Below are positions 35,619 through 45,900 of a DNA stretch of 64,000 nucleotides, piece by piece. The DNA is from CAYLJJ01 sp964384025 (GTDB lineage: Bacteria; Myxococcota_A; Bradymonadia; UBA7976; UBA1532): assembly GCA_964384025.1 (NCBI GenBank), contig CAYLJJ010000002.1:124001-188000 (forward strand), in the 5' to 3' direction. Made by a program: the position numbers and the translations under genes. The first letter of the stretch is position 1. Each line of letters starts with the position of its first letter. Under the pieces are notes generated by a model, which searched no databases, had not been told where the DNA came from, and saw only the letters and a list, made by a program, of their open reading frames with translations.

Positions 35619-36967
35619 TGAAGATCTTTAAATCCAGCCTCTGCTTGTTTTTGCTCTTGGCCTGCGCTGAAGAGGAGAGCAGTTTCAATGAGAGCCGTGA
35701 TGCTCAGGGAGATCTCGCTGTCCAGGAGAGGACAGAGATCGGGAGCGTACAGCCAGGGACAGATGGGGGGCAGCTCAAGGATCTGGGTCGCTTAGACTCA
35801 AGCCCCCGTCTAGATCTTGGCTTGCTTCAGGACAGCGAGTCTCCCCAGAGAGATCGCTCGCGGCCTCCTGTTGAAGATCAGGGCCTGCGACAAGATCGTG
35901 GAGATCCACCACCCCAGGACGCCACCCCCCTGGACAGAGCGCCTCCACCAGCAGATGCAGTACCACCAGCAGATGCAGTACCACCAGCAGATGCAGCTCC
36001 TCCTGTAGATGAGGGGCTCCCTCCCGATCCAGGCATCAACGCGGGTTGGATCGGGGGACCCTGTGAGGAGCATGAGGATTGTGACTATCCTGAAGCTTTC
36101 TGCTTTATGGATGATTACCCCAGAGGGATGTGCAGCTTAGGCTGTGATCGCTTCTGTGATGATCGGGAGGGGATGCCGATGACCTTCTGCGTGGGTGATC
36201 TCTTGGCTGGAGAGGGTGCCTGTGTTCAGCGCTGTGACTATGGAGCCTTCGCCTCGGGCTGTCGTCCAGGCTATGGCTGTCAGCGGCAGGCGCGCTATAA
36301 TGAGCCGGATCGTCAGGAGTCTGTCTGTCTGCCTGGGGAGGGAGAGGAACCTCCCCCCGTAGAGGGCTGCCCTGCTGAGGCGCGGGAGCTGGGCCTACAC
36401 TTTGATCCCCTCGGAGAGTGGAGCGAGAGCCCTGAAGGACACCCAGAGCTGACTTGCCGGATCCCCTCCCCTATTCGCCTCAGCAGCCCCATCAATGGGG
36501 TGAGTTACCGCTATATCACCATGGATCACTCTACACCGATGACGATTGGCTGCCCCCTGGCGCTGGCACTTCAGCACGCCTCAGAGATCCTCAGCCAGTA
36601 TGACATCGTGGAGGTGGGACATATGGGGACCTATAACTGTCGAGTCATCGCAGGGACCGCTAGCCTCAGTCAGCATGGGAGCGGCCTCGCCATCGACTAT
36701 GCTTGGTTCCGTACAGCGGGTGGTCAGATCTACGATGTGGAAGATCACTGGGAGCACGACACCCAGGAGTTTCAGACTGAGGCGGGGCGAATACTCTATG
36801 AGATCGCCCAGGCTTTTTATCACGAAGATGTTTTTAACATCGTCCTCACCCCGAACTACAACGCCGCCCATGACGATCACCTCCATGTGGATCTCAGCGA
36901 TGGAGGAGATCTCATCGGCAAGAGCAGACCAGGGCGCTATATCGGACCCAATCCAAACGGGGATTGA
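35615..36967 (+). CDS. Extensin-like/M15-type peptidase lipoprotein
   Basis: The 450 residues start at an ATG in the apeB stop overlap; the next codon is also ATG. The signal peptide ends in LFLLLAC (Cys17). Residues of about 25-145 are an Asp/Pro/Gln-rich linker that includes three PPADAV repeats. Residues of about 150-240 are a Cys-rich domain with ten or more Cys. Residues of about 250-450 match the extensin_C/VanY-like M15 fold: YNCRVIAG, SLSQHGSGLAIDYAWF (ligands near His354 and Asp361) and AHDDHLHVDL (His near 424). Proteins of this kind cleave or bind peptidoglycan cross-link peptides in the periplasm. Together with the SpoIID-like gene upstream this gives two wall-active lipoproteins in 6 kb. 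Confidence 0.8.
   Translation: MMKIFKSSLCLFLLLACAEEESSFNESRDAQGDLAVQERTEIGSVQPGTDGGQLKDLGRLDSSPRLDLGLLQDSESPQRDRSRPPVEDQGLRQDRGDPPPQDATPLDRAPPPADAVPPADAVPPADAAPPVDEGLPPDPGINAGWIGGPCEEHEDCDYPEAFCFMDDYPRGMCSLGCDRFCDDREGMPMTFCVGDLLAGEGACVQRCDYGAFASGCRPGYGCQRQARYNEPDRQESVCLPGEGEEPPPVEGCPAEARELGLHFDPLGEWSESPEGHPELTCRIPSPIRLSSPINGVSYRYITMDHSTPMTIGCPLALALQHASEILSQYDIVEVGHMGTYNCRVIAGTASLSQHGSGLAIDYAWFRTAGGQIYDVEDHWEHDTQEFQTEAGRILYEIAQAFYHEDVFNIVLTPNYNAAHDDHLHVDLSDGGDLIGKSRPGRYIGPNPNGD
35945..35996 (+). repeat. 18-base tandem repeat, about three copies
   Basis: CCACCAGCAGATGCAGTA occurs twice in full, followed by a third copy matching 16 of 18 bases. It encodes PPADAV in the linker of the M15-like lipoprotein. 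The copies are nearly identical at the DNA level, so recent slippage is likely and copy number may vary. Confidence 0.85.
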
Positions 36968-36986
36968 TATCGAGGGGTGGGAGAGA

Positions 36987-39900
36987 TCAGCGGCGACGGC
37001 GACGCATCGTAAAGATACTGAAGCCAAAGAGCAGGGCCATATGCCAGGGGACAGAAGATGGGATGCCTGGTACGTTCATGCAGAAACTTGAGCCTCCACC
37101 TCCAAAATTCGTACTCAGATCGGGTTCGAGCGGATCGGTCCCTGCTTCAATCTCTGCACCATCATCGATACCATCCCCGTCCGTATCCGATTGGATTGGG
37201 TCGGTCCCCTGTTCCAACTCAAAATCGTCGGAGAGACCATCGCCATCAGAGTCAGTATTCATCGGATCCATACCCCGATCTTTTTCCTCCTCGTTACTGA
37301 TGCCATCGCCATCAGAGTCATCATCACAGAGGTCGCCCAGGTTGTCGTTGTCCAGATCCCCCTGATCGCTGTTGTTGTCGAGGTGACAGTTATCTTGATC
37401 ATCACTGACACCGTCATTGTCTGAGTCATCATCGAAGGCATCGCTGTTGCCGTCACCGTCAGAGTCCAGCGTCCCCTCTGTACCATCAGGGATGCCGTCA
37501 CCATCACTATCTGTATCAGTATAGTTAGGGTTACCATCGTTGTCGGTGTCCTCGTTACCTTCATCAATATCGAGAATACCGTCACCGTCGGAGTCTTCAT
37601 CTAATGCATCAGAGATGCCGTCACCGTCGGTATCCTCACCACCTTCATCAAGATCAAGGATGCCGTCATCATCGGAGTCTTCATCGAGGTAGTTGGGGAT
37701 ATCATCATCATCGGGGTCTTCTCTACCTTCATCAGAATCGAGGATACCATCACCATCAGCATCAGTATCGATATAGTTTGAGGCGCCATCATCGTCAGTA
37801 TCCTCATCGCCTTCGACCACATCTCTGATGCCATCACCATCAGCATCAGTATCAAGGTAGTTGGGGATACCATCATCATCGACGTCGCTATCGCCCTCAT
37901 CTATATCCAAGATATCATCGTTGTCTGAATCTGGATCGAGGTAGTTGGGGGTGCCATCGTTGTCAACATCATCGCGGCCCTCATCTGTGTCTAAGATCCC
38001 ATCCCCATCCACATCATCATCGAGATAATTAGGGATGTTGTCACCGTCGAGATCCTGATTGCCATCTACAGCATCGCTGACACCGTCATTATCTGAATCA
38101 TCATCAAGATAATCAGGTAAATCATCGCCGTCGCTGTCGCCATCACCCTCATAATTGTCTGTCAGACCATCATTATCCGAGTCTTCGTCAAGATAATCAG
38201 GGATTCTATCACCATCGGCGTCACCGTTGCCCTCAACTTCATCGCTGATATTATCGTTGTCGGAGTCAGTATCGAGGAAATTGGGAATGCCATCTTCATC
38301 TGCATCCTCATTACCTTCATCCTCATCCATGACACCATCACCGTCAGCATCTTCATCGAGATAGTTGGCAAGACCATCGCCATCTGGATCGTCAAAGCCT
38401 TCATCTATATCGGAAACGCCATCGCCGTCCGTATCGGTGTCGAGATAATCGGGGATTCCGTCTTCATCATAGTCACCAAAGCCCTCATCAGCATCAGGAA
38501 TGCCATCATTATCTGAGTCTGTATCGAGATAAGCAGGTATTCCATCCTCATCATCGTCATTCATGCCCTCAATGGCATCACTAACGCCATCATTGTCTGA
38601 GTCAGTATCGAGGCGATTGGGTATACCATCTTCATCGTTATCACCAAGGCCCTCATCACCATCATTTACGCCATCGTTATCAGAGTCTGTATCCCTGCGA
38701 TCTGGGATACCATCCCCATCGCTGTCGTCGAGACCCTCATCCCCATCGTTGATACCATCATTATCTGAGTCTGTATCCTGACGATCCGGGGTTCCATCCT
38801 CATCTGCATCGCCGAGGCCCTCTTCACTGTCTGGGATGCTGTCATCATCAGAGTCATCATCGAGACGATCAGGGATGCCATCCTCATCGGCATCGCCGAG
38901 GCCCTCATCGCCGTCATTGAGGCCATCATTGTCAGAGTCTTCATCGAGGCGATCAGGGGTACCATCCTCATCGGTATCGCCGAGACCTTCGTCCCCATCG
39001 TCGATGCCATCATTATCAGAGTCACGATCAAGGTAGTCAGCTCGACCATCGTCATCAGAGTCTGGTGGCTCTGTTCCAATTTCCCCCTCACCGCGCTCAT
39101 CGCTGTCAGAGAGACCATCATTATCGGAGTCCTCATCGAGGTAATCTGGAATTCCGTCCCTGTCTGCATCCGCGTCACCCTCATCGCTGTCGAGGATGCC
39201 ATCATCGTCGGAATCATCGTCGAGGTAATCTGGAGTACCATCCTCGTCGGTGTCGCCATAACCCTCGTCGGCGTCGGGGATATCATCGTTATCAGAGTCA
39301 TCGTCGAGGAAGTTACGCACGCCATCCTCATCCGTGTCCTCTCCCCCCTCGTTGAGGTCTGGAATGCCATCACCATCTGAATCATCATCGAGATAGTTGG
39401 GCACACCGTCGCCGTCATCATCGCCGTTACCTTCAACTGTATCGCCGATGCCGTCGTCATCTGTATCGTTGTCGAGGTAGTCAGGCACACCATCGCCGTC
39501 GCTGTCGCCGAGGCCCTCATCCTCATCGTTCACGCCATCACCGTCTGCATCCTCGTCAAGGTAGTTGGGGGTGCCATCGCCGTCGTAATCGCCGCCACCC
39601 TCATCAGCATCAGGGATGCCATCACCATCCGAGTCTTCGTCGAGGTAGTTGGGGACATCATCGCCATCGGGGTCTTCGTTGCCCTCCTCTCCGTCGGCTA
39701 CGCCATCGCCATCTGAGTCCTCATCAAGGTAATCAGGTATGCCATCTTCGTCAGAGTCGCCTGCGCCCTCCTCCTCATCAGAGATACCATCATCATCTGA
39801 ATCCTCATCGCGATAATCGGAGGTACCATCTCCATCTGTATCTTCATCCCCCTCATCAGCGTCTGGGATGCCATCACCATCTGAGTCTTCATCTTGAGCG

Positions 39901-42900
39901 TTAAACACGCCATCACCATCATCATCATCGTCACCCTCAACGCTATCTGGGATGCCATCACCATCGGAGTCCTCATCAAGGTAATCAGGCACAGCGTCAC
40001 CATCCGTATCTCCATCACCCTCATCAGCGTCGAGGATCTCATCACCATCCGAATCATCGTCGAGGTAATCGGACACGCCGTCACTGTCTGTATCTCCGTC
40101 GCCTTCGTCGGCGTCGAGGATGCCATCACCGTCAGAATCGTCGTCGAGGAAATCACGCACACCATCTTCATCGCTGTCTTCAGCACCCTCGGTGATGTCT
40201 AGGATGCCGTCGCCATCGCTGTCATCATCAAGGGCGTTGGGGATCTCATCGCCATCAAAGTCATCCAAGCCCTCAATGGTGTCGTTGATGCCATCGCCGT
40301 CGGTGTCATTGTCGAGGTAGTCAGGGATGCCGTCGTCATCGCTGTCACCACGGCCCTCGTTCTGATCCTCAATACCGTCGCCGTCTGAATCATCATCAAG
40401 ATAATTGGGGGTGCCATCGCCATCGTGATCATCGCCCCCTTCTTCGATATCGGGGATGCCATCGTTATCAGCATCAGGATCAAGATAGTCGGGGATCTCA
40501 TCGTTGTCGGAGTCGCCACCACCCTCGATAACATCGGGGATTCCATCATTGTCGGAGTCTGAATCGGTGTAATCAGGATCGCCATCCTGATCGTTGTCAC
40601 CAAGACCCTCTTCAGCGTCATTGATGCCATCATTATCGCTGTCCTCTTCGAGGTAGTTGGGGATGCCATCCCCATCTGAATCGGCGTCTCCCTCGTCTGC
40701 GTCGTTGAGGCCGTCATTGTCGCTGTCGCTGTCGAGATAATCAGGGATCTCGTCTAGATCACTGTCCCCTCCACCCTCATCTAGGTCGCTGAGACCATCA
40801 CCATCGCTGTCATCGTCGAGGTAGTTGGGGATCTCATCACCATCGCGATCGCCCTCGCCTTCATCCTCATCAAGGATCCCATCACCATCGCTGTCATCGT
40901 CGAGGTAGTTGGGGATCTCATCCTCGTCGTCATCTTCACCACCCTCGCGGGCATCAGGGACTCCATCACCATCAGAATCCTCATCGAGATAGTCAGGTGT
41001 CTCATCTTCGTCAGAGTCGCCATCGCCCTCATCCGCGTCGGAGAGGCCATCATCGTCAGAATCCTCGTCGAGGTAGTCGAGGATGCCATCCCCATCGCTG
41101 TCAACGTCACCCTCTATGATGTCTGGGATATTATCGCCATCAGCATCCTCGTCGAGGAAGTCTGGCGTACCATCACCGTCGCTATCACCACCGCCCTCCA
41201 GCTCATCATCAAGGCCATCACCGTCGCTGTCAGTGTCGAAACGGTTAGGCACACCATCCCCATCATGGTCGCCGTCTCCCTCTTGCTCATCACTCACGCC
41301 GTCGTTGTCATCATCCAGGTCACCCAGGTCACAGAGACCATCCGCGTCGAAGTCGTCACCGTCATTGGCAGGATCGGTCCTCCCACTCACGCAGTCATCG
41401 CAGGTATCACCATCGCTGTCCGCGCAGGCATTGGGGTTGAGCGGCATCTCATCAGCATGATCGAGGATGCCGTCATTGTCGTCATCGCGATCACCAGCAT
41501 CACAGAGGCCATCACCATCAAAGTCATCACCGTCATTGGCAGGATCTGTGACTCCGCTTAAACAGTCATCGCAGGTATCCATATCTGCATCAGCACAGCC
41601 GCCTGCGTTGTGGGGATCTGCATCATTTTCATCAATGATGCCATCGTTGTCATCATCAGGATCACCCGCATTGCAGAGACCATCGTGCTCGTAATCGTCG
41701 CCGTCGTTGTTTATATCATCAATACCACTGCTGCAATCGTCACAGCTGTCGTTATCTACATCACGACAAACATCAGGATTTTGGGGGGCGCTGTCTTCTT
41801 CATCGGGTACGTTGTCATTATCATCATCGGGATCACCTGTGTCGCAGATACCATCCGCGTCGAAATCATCACCGTCTTCAGCGGGATTGGTTACACCAGA
41901 GAGGCAATCATCACAGTTGTCATTGTCGCTATCGCCACAGACGTTGGGGTTCTGCGGGGCGCTGTCTTCATCATCAGGGATATTGTCGTTGTCGTCGTCG
42001 GGATCGCCCGCATCGCAGAGGCCATCTCCTTCAAAATCTACACCGTCGGCAGCGGGGTTGGCTACACCAGAGAGGCAATCATCGCAGGTGTCGCGATCAC
42101 TGTCACCACAGATGTTGGGGTTCTGCGACGCTGAGTCCTCAAGATCAGGGATGTTATCGTTGTCATCATCAGGATCACCCAGGTCGCAGAGGCCATCGTT
42201 CTCAAAGTCAACGCCGTCATTGGCAGGGTCAAACGAGCCGCTGGTGCAGTCATCACAAGTATCATTGTCGCTGTCTGTACAGACGTTGATGTTGTGAGGT
42301 GCGCTGTCGCCGTTGTCGTTTACACCATCGTTGTCATCGTCGGGATCACCAGCATCGCAGAGACCATCATCATCAAAATCGGCGCCATCATTCGCGGGAT
42401 TGGTAACACCAGAGAGACAATCATCACAGCTGTCATTGTCAGTATCGCCGCAGAGATTGGGGTTTTGAGGTGTCTCATCTTGAGCGTCAGGGACGTTGTC
42501 GTTGTCATCATCAGGATCGCCCGCGTCACAGAGACCATCGTCGTCAAAATCAGCGCCATCGTTGGCAGGGGCGAATAGACCGCTCACACAATCATCACAG
42601 GTATCAGCGTCGTTATCTGTGCAAATGTTGGGATTTCGTGGCGCGCTGTCGTCGCCATCAAGCACATTGTCATTATCATCATCTGCGTCGCCTGCATCAC
42701 AGACACCATCACCGTCGGAGTCTAAACCGTCATCTCCGGGAGCAAAGCTGCCATTGACACAATCATCGCAGGTGTCGTTGTCGCTGTCGGCGCAGAGGTT
42801 GGGGTTCTTCGGAGCAACATCAGCGTTATCGTTGATACCATCATTGTCGTCATCATCATCACCGACATCACAAGCGCCATCAGCGTCGAAGTCCGCGCCA

Positions 42901-45900
42901 TCGTTGTTCGGATCTACTGTGCCGCTTACACAGTCATCACAGAAATCGCCGTCAGAGTCCGCGCAAACATGTGGGTTAAAGGGCGCGTTGTCATCGTCAT
43001 CATTTATACCGTCGTTGTCATCATCTCGATCACCCGCATTGCAAGCTCCATCGCCGTCTGTATCCACACCATCATTGGCAGGATCTAGGCTACCGCCGCT
43101 GCAGTCATCACAAGTATCACCGTCACTGTCAGCGCAGATGTTGGGATTGAGAGGAGCAGAGTCTTGGTCGTCATCGGCGCCATCGTTATCATCATCAGCG
43201 TCGCCCAGATCACATGCACCATCGGCGTCACTATCTAGACCGTCGTCGTTGGGATTGGAGGCGCCGTTGACGCAGTCATCACAGGAATCACCGTCGCTGT
43301 CAGCGCACACGTTGGGGTTGAGTGGATTGCCGTCGTCAGCGTCGTTGATCCCATCATTATCGTCATCCACATCACCTGCGTTACAGAGCCCATCAGCGTC
43401 CGTGTCGAGGCCATCATTGGTGAAGTCAAACGTGCCGCTCACACAATCGTCACAGGTATCGTTATCGAGATCGATGCAGACGTTGGGGTTGAGAGGTGCG
43501 CTGTCCTCAGCATCATCTACATCATCATTGTCGTCATCAGTGTCACAGGCATCGCCGCTGAGATCACCATCTGTATCAGTTTGATCAGGGTTGGGAGTGT
43601 CGATACAGTTGTCATCTACATTGGGAACACTGTCGTTGTCGTCATCGTAAAGCGTAGCGGGACAACTAAAGTTGACAGCTGTTTCAGCACCATCATCATC
43701 GGTAACACTCAGTCTAAAATTGGCGGATCCCGCACGAGCTTCAGCTACTGTAACCTGCCAGAGCAGGGTACAATCCTCAATAATCGCTTGCTCAGGCAGC
43801 GCCACGGCGTTGCAGGTGATTATATCGGTGATGTCGGGATCGGTGATCTCCAAATCGATCTCAACCAGATCGCCATCACCAACCCCCGCTGGACAGCTTG
43901 ACACCACAGCAGGCGCCACATTGTTCACGGTCACGTCGATAGTGGCCTGAGCTGAGAGCCCAGCCAGATCGGTGACGCTCACGCGGATTTGATCAACGCG
44001 AGGACCGTCAGTGTTGGGTGTATAGGTGATCAGTGGCCCTTGATTGTCGGGATTATTCGCAAACTCTGGTGCAGGGATAATGGTGCCAGAGCCTGAGATG
44101 AGTTCATAAGAGTAGGTCATCCCGAGAACACCCTCGGGATCTTCAGCATCGATCGTGATCTGTACAGGCGCGGGTAGCGCATTGTAGGGCCCACCGACGC
44201 TATTGATCACCGGAGGCAGCTCATTCACCAGGAGTTGAATCGAGGCGGAACCATAGGAGCACTCGGTGCAGTCAGGCTGGGTCACGCCGTCATAACACTC
44301 ACCGTTCCACTGAGCATCGTCACAGATCCGCACAGGCAGCGCGATGAAGTCGCCCTCAGCCATCCCGTCCAGGATCGTAAAGGTCACCGGCCCATCGGTG
44401 GCGTTCTCACCCACATCATCATAATCGCCATCGAGGTTGAGATCGATATGCATGCTGGTGATGTGTTCAGGGATGCCTGGATCCCGGTTGCCGTCGCCAG
44501 GGAACACATCATAAGCCTCATCAGGATCGTAGCTGGCGCTCAAATCGATGGTGACATCATGACCAACATAGCCACGATAGCGCGCGTTGGGGTCCGTCGG
44601 GTGCGTGATGATGATCGGTTTATGGTTATCCAAAGAGAGTTGAATCTGAACAGAGTCGTAATCATAATAGGTTCGACCACTATTGTCTGTCACGCCGAGA
44701 GTAACATTGTGGTTTTCAACATCTCCCCAACCTATATCAGAGTCATATTGGTAAACAGGTCTTTCATATGGATTATCGGTTGTAAACTCCCAGACAATCT
44801 CATCACCTGTGACATTGCCATCTCCGTTCGTGTCATCCCCAGGTTCGTCAACCACATTCCAACGAAAACTTACAATTTCGACAGCTGGATCTAGGACATA
44901 AGACCAGGAATGATCAAAAACGATATCCATACCTGGGCCAGCAAGCTGTGGTGTTGCACGTCCATAAGGGCTAACTTCAAGCCAGCTCTGAATAATTTGA
45001 ACCGACAACGCAGTTCGTTCATGGACGTTAATATATCCACCCCAACTCCAATTCCCTGACCAGTTCCAACTTCCATCAGCTCGTTGAACCGGAAGCAAAA
45101 AGTCGGTGTAATAAGCGCTCCAGTCTTGATTGGCTCCAGCATTTGGCAAGTAACGAATCTCGGGATCGAAAGAACGCAATCCCTTTGTATTTGCATATAT
45201 GTAGTACAATCCCCAAAAACCATGTGAGGTATTCGAGATAGTTTGAATACTATTTAGATGTGAAACATGCTGCGCGTTGTTATAGTCGAATATTTCATTA
45301 TCGACCCATCCATAACCAACAAGTGCGTTTCCAGAAAGTTTTGGTCCTCCATGGTGATAAGAACATGAGCCATTATTACAATAGCTCTGAAGCCATGATC
45401 TCTGGCGATCTTTAGCAAATTGGTAGGTATCCGTTCCAAACTTTCTTTCAAGAAGCCTTAATGCTTCAGGAGCCCAACCATTTGTTGATGCATCGCTTGT
45501 ACCCCCTGACATGCTACCACATGAGTAGTACCATCCACCATCTCCTCTTGCGCAATAAACTAAACCATCAGCCATATCTTGACCGAGATCTCTAAGAGTA
45601 CGATTAATAATTCCAGCATTTCCAGCTGGTGAAACATAATCAGGGTTACCAAATCCAACCATTGGTTCTACCCATGCTGTGCTTACATAGCTCGACCAAT
45701 GGCCACTTTGATCCATCAGTCCACTATTGGTCATCGAAATACCTTGGCCATTGACACCCACATTGTTATTGTCGTCGAAGCCAACATTTGTCATTGTCAT
45801 CATTGTCATTAAACTGTGGATACCGCACTGAGTCATATGGCGATAATAAGGATCCGTTTCTAATCCTTCGCCATGGCCATGACCACGTCGAAGAAAAGCA

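Noticed and set aside
37395..43496. CRISPR-like array or non-coding satellite
   Set aside because: The periodic DNA is fully open in one minus-strand frame with conserved amino-acid pattern and diverged third positions; there are no unique spacers.
42496..43584. Plus-strand 362-residue Ser/Leu-rich open frame over the repeat array, and similar Met/Thr- or Val/Ile-rich frames
   Set aside because: These are antisense shadows of the Asp-rich coding repeats; compositions are artefacts and none has a ribosome site or signal.
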